Positions 1-7,266 of a stretch of DNA of 9,964 bases are shown piece by piece. The stretch covers positions 1 to 9,964 of the forward strand of contig CAYFOR010000105.1 in NCBI GenBank assembly GCA_964344785.1, written 5' to 3'. The notes below the pieces were generated by a model that had not been told where the DNA came from, did not search any database, and saw only the letters and a program-made list of their open reading frames with translations. The stretch's first letter is position 1. Every line of letters begins with the position of its first letter. The position numbers were made by a program, and so were the translations under genes. The DNA is from Thiopontia sp964344785 (GTDB lineage: Bacteria; Pseudomonadota; Gammaproteobacteria; GCF-002020875).

Positions 1-287
1 AACGACTCTGATATACAGCTCCCTTCGGTTACCTTTTTCTATGAGTCAACGCGTGCCACCCGGAATGGGCGGTAACAGAAAGATTATTTTGGTTGAGATT
101 GTCAAATGGGTATAAACAGGAATTTTCAAAAGGTAATCCCGCTGCTATTGGACCCAAGCTGTTGAAAAGCGGCTTCAGCCTTGTTGTGGCTGATAAAATA
201 TCCAGCCATTGTGGGACCAGCTTTAAATATTACAGTATCGTGTTGATTCGCTGACGGTTATTCAATGTGCTTTATTGGGTACGATGT
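1..287. other. AT-rich intergenic stretch with no recognisable gene
   Basis: No open frame with a plausible start, ribosome site and family resemblance is visible on either strand. The stretch is AT-richer than the nos region to its right. The longest protein-like reading frame, from the ATG at 106, is closed by a TGA at 163-165. It reads on as protein-like sequence to a second stop near 246, which could be a gene remnant or chance. A short CAGCC/GGCTG inverted repeat (176-180 and 188-192) has no T-tract and does not look like a terminator. The upstream boundary of whatever lies to the left is outside the window. Confidence 0.5.
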
Positions 288-316
288 TTGACAATGTTTG
301 TATGTCTGGATAGTCT
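288..316 (+). promoter_or_regulatory. Candidate sigma-70 promoter for the parDE pair
   Basis: A perfect -35 hexamer TTGACA lies at 288-293. A weak -10 (TAGTCT, 311-316) follows at 17-base spacing, matching consensus at the first, second and last base. An alternative -10-like TATAGG at 316-321 is spaced too far. The site ends 32 bases before the antitoxin ATG, a normal leader length. The promoter call rests on the -35 match and position only. Confidence 0.45.
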
Positions 317-331
317 ATAGGTTATCCCTAT
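308..331 (+). promoter_or_regulatory. Overlapping inverted repeats, possible autoregulatory operator
   Basis: Two interleaved inverted repeats lie between the candidate promoter and the antitoxin ribosome site: GGATA (308-312) with TATCC (323-327), and ATAGG (317-321) with CCTAT (327-331). Ribbon-helix-helix antitoxins usually bind short palindromes in their own promoter, so position and symmetry fit an operator. The arms are only 5 bases, so chance cannot be excluded. Confidence 0.35.
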
Positions 332-348
332 TCGTAAAGGAGATCGCT

Positions 349-618
349 ATGCATATCTCATTAACCTCGGAACTGGAAGCACGTGTCAAGTCTAAGGTGG
401 AGAGTGGTCTTTATAACAATGCCAGTGAAGTCATTCGCGAGGCGTTGCGTTTTATGGATACTCATGAAGAATGGATTCAGGAGGTCAAGCTAGCTCACCT
501 GCGTGAGCAGCTCCAGATCGGTGTTGATCAGCTTGACCATGGCCAGGGGATTATGATCAAGTCCAGGAAGGGGCTGGATAGTCTGTTTGCATCTATTCAA
601 GATGACCCTCAGGCATGA
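349..618 (+). CDS. parD: ParD-like antitoxin (ribbon-helix-helix, type II)
   Basis: This 89-residue protein is the likely antitoxin of a type II toxin-antitoxin pair. It would bind and neutralise the ParE-like toxin encoded next and repress their shared promoter as a dimer. The N-terminus shows a short beta strand (HISLTSELEARV) followed by two helices with the typical ParD/CopG pattern, including NASEVIREALRFM at about 25-37. The second half is a charged helix that would wrap the toxin. The ATG at 349 was chosen over an upstream in-frame TTG at 298. It has an excellent ribosome site (AAGGAG, 337-342) at normal spacing, and the TTG would sit inside the candidate promoter. The stop overlaps the toxin start by ATGA. 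The family is confident; the exact subgroup is less so, because the C-terminal half (DHGQGIMIKSRKGLD) is not a standard ParD tail. Confidence 0.85.
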   Translation: MHISLTSELEARVKSKVESGLYNNASEVIREALRFMDTHEEWIQEVKLAHLREQLQIGVDQLDHGQGIMIKSRKGLDSLFASIQDDPQA

Positions 619-914
619 TCGATCCTGTGCTGGTTATCTCGCCTGCCGCGCGGGGTGACTTGTCTGAGATTTACAGTTTTGGATTGCGCAACTGGGGCAA
701 AGCGCGGTCGATAAAATACCTTGGTCACCTCAAAGAGCAGTTCTGGTTGTTGACGTTGCAGCCTCTCATTGGGGCTGAACGTACGGAACTCCTGTCGGGA
801 GTTCGAAGCCTTCCTGTAGAAAGTCATATCGTCTTTTACCGGGTATCTGCTGGTTATATTGAGATCATTCGTATCCTGCATGGCAGGCAAGACCCAAACC
901 GACATATCAAATAG
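615..914 (+). CDS. parE: ParE/RelE-family toxin
   Basis: This 99-residue basic protein has the layout of the ParE branch of the RelE/ParE superfamily. It opens with a strand, VLVISPAARGDLSEIYSF, in which SPAA-DL-EIY is the usual first strand and helix. A second helix (about 30-50) ends in LLTLQPLIGAER, and the C-terminal strands read RSLPVESHIVFYRV and IEIIRILHGRQDP. The R-xxPxxxHxVFYR and IxIxRILHxRxD patterns are family hallmarks. ParE proteins poison DNA gyrase, whereas RelE proteins cleave mRNA. The sequence looks more like ParE, but the target cannot be proved by eye. The gene starts inside the antitoxin stop (ATGA), implying translational coupling. It appears intact. It is transcribed towards the nos operon, whose last gene ends 187 bases away on the other strand. 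Confidence 0.87.
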   Translation: MIDPVLVISPAARGDLSEIYSFGLRNWGKARSIKYLGHLKEQFWLLTLQPLIGAERTELLSGVRSLPVESHIVFYRVSAGYIEIIRILHGRQDPNRHIK

Positions 915-1101
915 TTTCATTTGCAGGAGGGTCTGTTTGAAGTACTAACACTTACCATGATTCCTCTGATTCAAGATTTCAGATAACCAGTTTTGTTGCA
1001 CATCACTTCAGCAATGTAATCATTCAGCAGGGAAGAAGACAGTTTTGCTGCTTTGGGCTGCTCATGAAGTTAAAGTATCCAGCCCTGATCAGAGAGAGGT
1101 A

Positions 1102-1755
1102 CTAATCATCAAGGATCGAAAGATAGGCGAGGAGGTTGTGTATCTCTTCCGGTTGATAGTCACGGAAGATCGACTCCTCCGTTGGTTCATTGTCGTGAAT
1201 CCGTCCACCTTCGATATAGTTGTTGATCTGTTTCAGCAGATAGTTGCTGTATTGGCCGGCCAACATCGGAATCTGTTTCTCCGACTTGCCGCGCCCATCA
1301 CGACCATGGCAGCTGGCGCACTCCTGCCTGTAGATCTTCTCTCCGGCATCGTAGTCCCCCTCCAGTCGTCGTACATTCATCAACCGCTTGCTCTGTAGCA
1401 GTCGCTCATAGGCATTGAAGTTCTTTTCATCGATTGGGGGCAGGCTGGAGTAGAGTTCGATGGTCTCCAGAAAGGCAGAGACATCGACAAGGTCTTCCTC
1501 CGGCAATTCACGCTCCTTGGTGTAGGGGACCATCGGGTGGTTGAGGCGTGCCTTGCTTTTGAACAGGCGTAGTTCACGTTCGATGTACTTGGCCGGCAGT
1601 CCGGCCAGACGGGGGTACTCTCCCTCCTTTCCTCCCTCAGCAAACTCACCGTGGCAACCGGCACACACCTCGTTGATCTCCTCACCAATCTCCAGATTGG
1701 CGGACAGAACCGGAAAAGGGATCAGTAGCAGGAACAGGTATCGTGAGGGGTTCAT
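1102..1755 (-). CDS. Diheme c-type cytochrome (c4-like), end of nos operon
   Basis: This 217-residue protein is a periplasmic two-domain cytochrome c. A Sec signal (about residues 1-19, ending VLSA) precedes two heme-binding motifs, CAGCH (31-35) and CASCH (146-150). Each is followed by a c4-type block (YPRLAGLPAKYI at 47-58; PMLAGQYSNYL at 163-173). A Met suitable as sixth ligand of heme 1 is present (M75, in NHPMVPY). The matching place in domain 2 holds no Met between the LAGQ block and the C-terminus; H187 lies nearby. The start codon overlaps the nosY stop (ATGA), so it belongs to the nos operon. An electron-transfer role towards NosZ, like that of the NosC cytochromes of other clade II clusters, is inferred from context. 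It is not closely similar by eye to the other two cytochromes here. Confidence 0.88.
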   Translation of the reverse strand: MNPSRYLFLLLIPFPVLSANLEIGEEINEVCAGCHGEFAEGGKEGEYPRLAGLPAKYIERELRLFKSKARLNHPMVPYTKERELPEEDLVDVSAFLETIELYSSLPPIDEKNFNAYERLLQSKRLMNVRRLEGDYDAGEKIYRQECASCHGRDGRGKSEKQIPMLAGQYSNYLLKQINNYIEGGRIHDNEPTEESIFRDYQPEEIHNLLAYLSILDD

Positions 1756-2579
1756 AGTTGGTCACCTTTGCGGAAAAGCTGGAAACCGATCATGGCCATC
1801 AGGGTGCCGAACAGCAGTGGATAACCGATTGCCCAGAGTAGATATCCGATCTCGCCAAAATGGTCGAGGATCAGGTAGGCCGAAGGGCCGAGTAGTACCA
1901 GTTGAGGATCAAACAGCAGCATGGATGCCGTACGGAAGGATTGAAGCGGGTTGAGTAGCGCGATGGTCACCACGATATCCGAGGAAACCTGTTGCTGGAT
2001 CAGTATGCCGAGCAGAATCAGATCGAGAAAGAGAAGTAGGAACAGCCAGACCATGAAGGCACTGCCTTGAGCGACATCCGCACTGCGGGCAAGTGTTGAG
2101 ATCAGCATGCCGATTCCCAGAAAACACCAGGAGAGGGAGAACAGAAAGAGGGTATAGTAGAGAAACTGCTTCCATGGTATCTCCATCCCCTGGCCGATCC
2201 CCCATAGGGTCGCTCCGGCCATTGCCAGAAATACAGGCAGGAAAACCACGACAAAGCGCCCCCCCATCTTTCCCCAATACCAGGCGGAGAGCGGAATTGG
2301 CAGTGAGAGCAGATATTCAAAGATGCCTGCATCGCGGTCACCGGCAACGGAGCGGACAGTGGTGATCAGAATGAAGATGGGCAGGATTGCCATTGAGAGC
2401 TGAATATAAGTGACCAGCAGCCGGGAGAGACCGACAAAACCCATGATGCGTGATTCGGTCAGTCCAAAGGCAAAGAGCAGGGCGATAATCCCTCCAAAGA
2501 CCAAGCTGTAGACCAGGAACCATCTGCTGCGTAGTGATTCGGAGATATCGGCCCTGGCCGTTAACCAGAGGTGTTTCAT
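1752..2579 (-). CDS. nosY: NosY, ABC-2 type permease of the Nos copper-assembly transporter
   Basis: This 275-residue integral membrane protein would pair with NosF to form the ABC transporter needed for maturing the NosZ copper centres. About six hydrophobic segments are visible (roughly 21-41, 51-75, 105-125, 138-161, 172-198 and 245-268). The sequence VRSVAGDRDAGIFEYLLSLP (75-94), after the second segment, is the typical ABC-2/NosY coupling-helix region with its E-(R/D)-G-Y/F-like pattern. The ATG at 2579 was preferred to an in-frame TTG at 2618. MKHLWLTARADI is a normal NosY start, and a GGA lies 8 bases upstream. It follows nosL after a 110-base gap, the largest gap between nosD and the operon end, and overlaps the terminal cytochrome gene by ATGA. 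The family call is firm; the transported substrate remains debated for the family. Confidence 0.92.
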   Translation of the reverse strand: MKHLWLTARADISESLRSRWFLVYSLVFGGIIALLFAFGLTESRIMGFVGLSRLLVTYIQLSMAILPIFILITTVRSVAGDRDAGIFEYLLSLPIPLSAWYWGKMGGRFVVVFLPVFLAMAGATLWGIGQGMEIPWKQFLYYTLFLFSLSWCFLGIGMLISTLARSADVAQGSAFMVWLFLLLFLDLILLGILIQQQVSSDIVVTIALLNPLQSFRTASMLLFDPQLVLLGPSAYLILDHFGEIGYLLWAIGYPLLFGTLMAMIGFQLFRKGDQL

Positions 2580-2689
2580 CGTAGTGTTCCGACCAGATAA
2601 TGATTGCAGATGTAGCAAGCCGGCAAGCGGTTACCTGCCTGGAGGTGCCTTGTCTTGAACAATGGGAAGAAGTGCTGCATTCGTGATCG

Positions 2690-3175
2690 TTACCTGGCTG
2701 GGGTGTATGCCTCATGATGGCGGTGTTTCAGCCGCGCCTTTACGGAGGCATCGTAGTCGGCCTCCTGCTGAAAGACGGCTATTTTCATGGTATCGAAATT
2801 GACTGATCCGGGTGCGGCGTCAGGTTGTGCGCTGAAGCCGTAGTTCATCGGGGTGTGGGTAATCCGTACATAGTGGGCCTGGCGCGCGTCGATCCAGTCG
2901 CCATTCCGGTGGTCATTGACCCAGATCTCGACAGCTGGCTGCTCTTTCCATGGTTGATCCTCAAGCCAGAGTACGGCACAGCCGATATCGTCAAAGGTGT
3001 AGGATTTGTGCTGTTCGCCACCTCGAATCTGGGCTGCATGATGGCGGTCGCTGAGTGCCATCATGCAGCGCTCACAGTGGTCTCTATCCCAGGTCACCTC
3101 GACCGGTCCGGTTTCTGGTGTTCCACAGGCAGTCAGCAGCAGAAACAGGGGTACTAGAAGAAGATTTGCTCTCAT
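2690..3175 (-). CDS. nosL: NosL, periplasmic Cu(I)-binding lipoprotein
   Basis: This 161-residue protein is the copper chaperone that supplies Cu(I) for the NosZ sites, anchored in the outer leaflet of a periplasmic membrane. A short signal ends in a lipobox (LLTAC), with C17 as the predicted lipidated residue. The NosL signature CERCMM follows (34-39), giving the Cys and Met ligands. TPMNYGF (108-114) is the usual second conserved block, with M110. An extra Cys (C66, DDIGCAVLW) and a His-rich tail (HRHH, 151-154) might also touch metal. The start codon overlaps the nosF stop by ATGA. The gene stands between nosF and nosY, splitting the two ABC transporter subunits; in many nos clusters nosL comes after nosY. 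Confidence 0.93.
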   Translation of the reverse strand: MRANLLLVPLFLLLTACGTPETGPVEVTWDRDHCERCMMALSDRHHAAQIRGGEQHKSYTFDDIGCAVLWLEDQPWKEQPAVEIWVNDHRNGDWIDARQAHYVRITHTPMNYGFSAQPDAAPGSVNFDTMKIAVFQQEADYDASVKARLKHRHHEAYTPAR

Positions 3176-4026
3176 GTCATCTCCTTGATCTCAATGGATG
3201 AGAGTAGCGCTGCATAGCGTGAGAGCATGCCCAGAAAGCGCAGGCGATCAGGGCCTGGAATGGTTCCGTGCCACTGCTGTTCACTCTCTTGTGAAGTAAA
3301 TCCCCATGCGGATATGGCACGGGAGAATGCGGGTTCAAGTCGGGTGGTGGCAATTCGGCAGTCAAGCAGGCTGGATAGATCGGTGCAGTCATCGACCCGG
3401 TCATCCAGCACCACTTCGCCTCGGTCCAGTTCAATGACCCGGTTGACCAGTGCTGCCACCTCATCCAGACGATGGCTGGTGATCAGCATGGCGGTGTGGT
3501 GCCGCTTCTTCTCCAGCAAGGCAAAGAGGGTATGGCGCGCATCGGGGTCCAGATTTGCGGCAGGCTCATCAAGGATCAGCAGTCGTGTTGGTCGACCCAT
3601 GGCAATGGCGATCAGCAGCTTCTGTTTCTGTCCACCAGAGAGTTTCTCGAATGGATGCCGGTAGTGTTGTTCCAGCTCCAGCCCAAGCTGATGAGCCACT
3701 TCGATCATCTCCTGAGTGTCACAGTGGCAAACGCTGGCCGAGAAGTCGAGCAGTTGCTGAACCGGCATCTTCAATGGGGGAGGCAACTGGGGAACAAAAC
3801 CAATTTGTGAGAGGACAGCTTCACGTGACTGGCGCGGCTCTGCACCATTGATGGCAATGCTACCTTGATAGCCATACTCACCCAGCAGGCAACGGATCAG
3901 AGTGGTTTTGCCTGCACCATTTGAACCGATCAGGGCAACCCGGTCCCCATCATCAATCTCCAGGTTGAGTTGGTTCAGTACTGCCGCTTGACGAAAGGTC
4001 TTGGTGACCCCTTCGAGTTGGATCAT
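3172..4026 (-). CDS. nosF: NosF, ABC transporter ATPase
   Basis: This 284-residue cytoplasmic ATPase energises NosY. All nucleotide-binding motifs are present in order: Walker A GSNGAGKTT (34-42), Q-loop around Q80 (GFVPQLPPPL), ABC signature LSGGQKQ (129-135), Walker B LLILDEP (149-155) and the switch His (TSHRLDE, H185). The residues after about 205 form the small C-terminal regulatory part seen in NosF proteins. The ATG at 4026 overlaps the nosH stop (ATGA), and the stop overlaps the nosL start. Length and motifs look complete and functional. A generic ABC ATPase would look the same in isolation; the neighbours nosD, nosL and nosY make the assignment. Confidence 0.94.
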   Translation of the reverse strand: MIQLEGVTKTFRQAAVLNQLNLEIDDGDRVALIGSNGAGKTTLIRCLLGEYGYQGSIAINGAEPRQSREAVLSQIGFVPQLPPPLKMPVQQLLDFSASVCHCDTQEMIEVAHQLGLELEQHYRHPFEKLSGGQKQKLLIAIAMGRPTRLLILDEPAANLDPDARHTLFALLEKKRHHTAMLITSHRLDEVAALVNRVIELDRGEVVLDDRVDDCTDLSSLLDCRIATTRLEPAFSRAISAWGFTSQESEQQWHGTIPGPDRLRFLGMLSRYAALLSSIEIKEMT

Positions 4027-5000
4027 GGTTTCTTGCTCAACCCCTTGAAGTGGAATTTCAGTGAATCGGTCGGGCAGACATCAACACACATGCCGCAGCG
4101 GGTACAGTCTGGTCCCAGTTCCACGTTCAGGTTTGGTGAACGGCCCTTGATCGTCCACTCCAGTACATGTGGAACCAGGCAGACCTTGCGGCAGTCTCCC
4201 TCATGATGGCAGGCGGTTGCGTTGTAATTGACCTTGAGTGGAGAGAAAACACCCACAAAACCATAGGTGAGTCCGATTGGGCAGACATAGCGGCACCAGG
4301 CGCGGCGTGAGTAGAAGATCTCTATGGTGAGCAGAAAGACGACCCAGAGCAGTGCAACCGTCGGCCCGTAGATCAGGGCACGGCTCAGAATACCGGTTGG
4401 TGAGATCGCTTCGAAGATGGTATAGCCGGTGGTCAGAGCCAGTACTGCGAAGATCAGATAGAAGCCGACACGCGCCTTGCGGTTGAAAGGATGGTTTTTG
4501 ATGATCCTTTTCTCTACCAGACGAATATGGACCATTTCGGCAAATTCGGAGAGGAGATGGTAGGGACAGACCCATGAACAGAAGCTGCGACCACCTAGCA
4601 GAAACCAGAAGATGAGTACGGTTACAAAACCGATCAGCAGGTTGATCAGCACGGTCTTGAAGGCAAGTACAACCTGCAGCGCAGAGTTGAGGTCTGCCAT
4701 GTGAAAACCAAGAAAGCGTGAGGCAGTGAGTGCTCCTTCCAGTAGCTGGATGTCCAGTGCATAGGAGAAGACAAACAGCAGATTGACGAAGATCAGGGTG
4801 GTCCAGCGGCGTCTGCGCCATTTCTTGCTATGGGTTTCCCGATAGACCTCGTGTGCTGCCCTTGCCTTGACCTTGTCCAGTTCGCCGCTCTCCTTCTTCT
4901 TGTTGTGCAGGTTTTGGGCCTCATCGGAGATTGCACTGGGTGGTGTTTTGGTTGGCCGTTTTCCAAGCATCACCTGGGTACAGTAGCTTCCAAGGTTCAT
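4023..5000 (-). CDS. nosH: NosH, NapH-like membrane iron-sulfur quinol oxidase
   Basis: This 325-residue membrane protein is related to NapH. In clade II nos systems it is thought, with NosG, to oxidise menaquinol or ubiquinol and pass electrons towards NosZ. After a long charged cytoplasmic N-terminus (1-66) come four membrane segments (about 67-85, 108-135, 178-198 and 210-230). The two cytoplasm-facing CxxxCP motifs typical of NapH/NosR are CSWVCP (141-146) and CRYVCP (236-241). The C-terminus carries two ferredoxin-type cluster sites: C264, C270, C274 and CTRCGMCVDVCP (299-310). The ATG at 5000 was chosen over a GTG at 5018. It has a perfect AGGAGG eight bases upstream and gives the ATGA overlap with nosG that matches the rest of the operon. 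Confidence 0.92.
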   Translation of the reverse strand: MNLGSYCTQVMLGKRPTKTPPSAISDEAQNLHNKKKESGELDKVKARAAHEVYRETHSKKWRRRRWTTLIFVNLLFVFSYALDIQLLEGALTASRFLGFHMADLNSALQVVLAFKTVLINLLIGFVTVLIFWFLLGGRSFCSWVCPYHLLSEFAEMVHIRLVEKRIIKNHPFNRKARVGFYLIFAVLALTTGYTIFEAISPTGILSRALIYGPTVALLWVVFLLTIEIFYSRRAWCRYVCPIGLTYGFVGVFSPLKVNYNATACHHEGDCRKVCLVPHVLEWTIKGRSPNLNVELGPDCTRCGMCVDVCPTDSLKFHFKGLSKKP

Positions 5001-5833
5001 ACGGTTTCCTCCTGCCACTGTTTGCGGATATCAATAACGATAGCGGGTTCCTCTGGTGGGCAGACCATTTCACAGACTCCACAGCCCACACATCCCTCCA
5101 GCACGACCGGTTTGTAGCGTACCTTCCCATCTTCACCTTCATCGTTGACCGGTTCCAGCGCGATGGCCGGTTTGGGAGGGCACTGGTTGACATCGCCGGA
5201 CGGGGGTTTGCCTGAAGCGCACTGGTTACGACGTATCTCGATCGGACAGAGGCGTACACAGAGATCACAGATCTCCAGGTCGAATGGGTGTTGATTGATC
5301 GGAATCGGATTCCAGCGGTCGATCTCTTCAAAACGGAGCTTTCCCTGGTATGCCTCACCACGGGTCAGACCGAAGAATCCCTCGCCCTTGAGGGCAAGAC
5401 ATTTTTTTGGTTTCGCCAGTCGGGCAAGTCCCATGCGGGTTTCGTGAGAGTAGTTGATCTCATGGGTCAAGGCACCGGTCGGGCAGGCAAGGACACACTG
5501 AAGGCCGTCACAGGAGAAGTCGCACGCCTGCTCCCGGGCATCGATATAGGCGGCCCCCTGACCTTGACCATCAAAGATGTCAGCCAGCGCAATCGCCTCT
5601 ACCGGACAGACCTGAACGCACTGTCCGCATTTGATGCAGGAGGCGAGGTACTGTTGTTCATCCAGTGCCCCCGGTGGGCGCAGGCGAGGTGCAGAGCCGC
5701 TTACCGTAGGGATCAGCTGCAACAGAGAAAAGCCGGTAACACCGGCGACCAGGGCAGTTGTTCGCAGAAACTCCCTGCGTTCACGCTCCTTCCTGGTAAG
5801 GCGTGGGGTGGTGGTTTTGGTTGACTCACTCAT
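4997..5833 (-). CDS. nosG: NosG, NapG-like periplasmic ferredoxin with four [4Fe-4S] sites
   Basis: This 278-residue protein resembles NapG and would partner NosH in electron transfer. A twin-arginine signal is visible (RREFLRTT, R19-R20, then a hydrophobic stretch to about 46), implying export in folded form with its clusters. Four cysteine groups follow: CIKCGQCVQVCP (66-77), C104/C108/C113/C117 (CDFSCDGLQCVLACP), CDLCVRLCP (189-197), and CVGCGVCEMVCP (248-259). The third group shows only three cysteines in classical spacing; C205 or C218 could supply the fourth. The second group has Cx3Cx4Cx3C spacing. The start overlaps the nosD stop, and the stop overlaps the nosH start (both ATGA). The family call is firm; the exact electron path is inferred from work on clade II clusters such as that of Wolinella. 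Confidence 0.93.
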   Translation of the reverse strand: MSESTKTTTPRLTRKERERREFLRTTALVAGVTGFSLLQLIPTVSGSAPRLRPPGALDEQQYLASCIKCGQCVQVCPVEAIALADIFDGQGQGAAYIDAREQACDFSCDGLQCVLACPTGALTHEINYSHETRMGLARLAKPKKCLALKGEGFFGLTRGEAYQGKLRFEEIDRWNPIPINQHPFDLEICDLCVRLCPIEIRRNQCASGKPPSGDVNQCPPKPAIALEPVNDEGEDGKVRYKPVVLEGCVGCGVCEMVCPPEEPAIVIDIRKQWQEETV

Positions 5834-7263
5834 TGCTGTAGACTCTTTTCCAACAGGCGGAGCGACGAGCCCCAGTCTTTTTCATCAGTGGAGTCGTTTG
5901 CAGGGTGACTCTCCTGCAGCGGCTCGGTATCTGCTTGGTTGTGTGCTTCTGCTGCTGTACGTGTGGCTGCAATCATTAGCGGTTGTTCATCTCTCAATAG
6001 TAGCATTGGTTCCGAAAACGGGGCCAGCCGCTCAAGAAAATCGAGGGTCTCCAGCAGCGGGGTACCCATGAAGAAACGGGCCTCCGGCCGATCCATCCAG
6101 ATGCGGTCGGCATAGGCGTATAACTCATATGGTGTATCACCAATGCCGTCCCGATCCTGATCAAAACCCTGATAGTCATCCCAGTGGTTACCCTCCCAGA
6201 CATTGCGGGTTGCACCTCCATTGCCATCGACCACGATCTGTGTGATGTTATCCTTGAATGTGTTGTTGCGTGCGATGTTTCCCCACCATGGGGTGTGGAA
6301 CAGTATGCCGATGCCGTTGAAAGCGATCAGATTATCTGCCATCAGGTTGGTCGTATCCGGCTGATAAGGGGAGACATCGCTGTAGATTCCGGTTGCGCAG
6401 TAGAGTATCTGGTTGTTCGTGATGGTGACATCGCTGGTCTCTTTCAGGCCGATGCCCATACCGGTGGTACCCTGAGAGTGTGTAATCATGTTATCGCGCA
6501 CGACAGCACCATCACTATACATCAGAAAGATACCGACAGAGTTCTCGCTATAGTGATTCCCCTCGACCAGATTGCCCTGGGAGTACATGAAGTGCAGCGC
6601 ATAGCGGCCGCCGGATGAGCGGTTGCGGGCAATGGTGTTGTCACTGGAGTACCACACCACCATGTCGCGACTTCCCTGGATGACATTGTCAGTGATCTGG
6701 TTGTTGAAGCTGTACCAGAGCCTGACCGAGTCACCACGCAGCCCCAACTCCCGATCACTTTTTGAGCGGATCGTATTGCGTCGGATAATATTGTTTTCGG
6801 CCTGACCAAGATCGATGCCGAACAGGCACTCCTCAATCGTATTGTCCTTGATGACATTGAAATTGCCCCGTACCTGGATACCGGCATCGATATCGTTGTG
6901 GGAGTAGCCGGTGTTGACCAGTCGAAGATGTTGCAGTGTCGCACCATCGGTATCGAGATAGATCACGCTGCCTTTGCCATTGGCGTCGATGGTGACACCA
7001 TTACTTCCATCCAGGGTGATCGGTTTCTCGATGAGCAGCGGCCCCTGGTAGACTCCGGCAGGGGGGACCAGGACCCCACCTTTGGGTGTGTTGTCTACCA
7101 TCTCCTGTAGTGATTGGGTGGCAGCCATGGTCTGACTGCCGATCAGTAACAGAACAACTATCCAGATCGCCTCATGCAAAGCGCCCGGATTGCACCGGGC
7201 AGCTTCTCTGTATCGTTGTGATATCGCGCCCTGACAGGAGGCCAAAGGGTGATTGTGCCGCAC
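5830..7263 (-). CDS. nosD: NosD, periplasmic beta-helix protein for NosZ copper-site maturation
   Basis: NosD works with NosF and NosY to assemble the CuZ centre of NosZ. From about residue 63 to 380 the protein is a run of short beta-helix coils (CASH/NosD type) marked by repeated asparagines and glycines. Examples are NVIKDNTIEECLFGIDLG, NIIRRNTIRS, NQITDNVIQGS, NTIARNRSSGG, NLVEGNHYSENSVGIFL and NLMADNLIAFNGIGILF. The GNHWDDYQGFDQDRDGIGDTPY block (about 357-378) is the family hallmark. The GTG at 7263, 3 bases after the nosB-like stop, gives 477 residues but no clear ribosome site and a 30-residue stretch before the signal peptide. An in-frame TTG at 7179 would give a textbook Sec signal ending in TMA. 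The true start is therefore uncertain. The acidic C-terminal tail (about 435-465) looks disordered. Confidence 0.93.
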   Translation of the reverse strand: MRHNHPLASCQGAISQRYREAARCNPGALHEAIWIVVLLLIGSQTMAATQSLQEMVDNTPKGGVLVPPAGVYQGPLLIEKPITLDGSNGVTIDANGKGSVIYLDTDGATLQHLRLVNTGYSHNDIDAGIQVRGNFNVIKDNTIEECLFGIDLGQAENNIIRRNTIRSKSDRELGLRGDSVRLWYSFNNQITDNVIQGSRDMVVWYSSDNTIARNRSSGGRYALHFMYSQGNLVEGNHYSENSVGIFLMYSDGAVVRDNMITHSQGTTGMGIGLKETSDVTITNNQILYCATGIYSDVSPYQPDTTNLMADNLIAFNGIGILFHTPWWGNIARNNTFKDNITQIVVDGNGGATRNVWEGNHWDDYQGFDQDRDGIGDTPYELYAYADRIWMDRPEARFFMGTPLLETLDFLERLAPFSEPMLLLRDEQPLMIAATRTAAEAHNQADTEPLQESHPANDSTDEKDWGSSLRLLEKSLQQ

Positions 7264-7266
7264 AGC

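Noticed and set aside
93..105. TTGAGATTGTCAA, resembling an FNR box
   Set aside because: The half sites are separated by one base too few for the FNR family, and no suitable gene start follows within about 240 bases.
106..246. Protein-like frame with an internal stop in the left intergenic region
   Set aside because: Too short, no family resemblance and no ribosome site; a gene remnant is possible but not supported.
609..920. Minus-strand open frame opposite the toxin gene
   Set aside because: Exact antisense of a recognisable ParE-family gene with a coupled antitoxin; no signals of its own.
1055..1085. GGGCTG/CAGCCC inverted repeat downstream of the last cytochrome gene
   Set aside because: The stem is only 6 bp with a 19-base loop and no T-run, so it does not qualify as an intrinsic terminator.
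1541..1954. Plus-strand open frame across the cytochrome-nosY junction
   Set aside because: It spans two real minus-strand genes, is rich in Arg and Ser as shadow frames usually are, and has no start signal.
2690..3175. Possibility that the lipoprotein is a generic copper or heavy-metal chaperone rather than NosL
   Set aside because: The lipobox, the CxxCM motif and the second Met-containing block, within a nos operon, together make NosL the clear choice.
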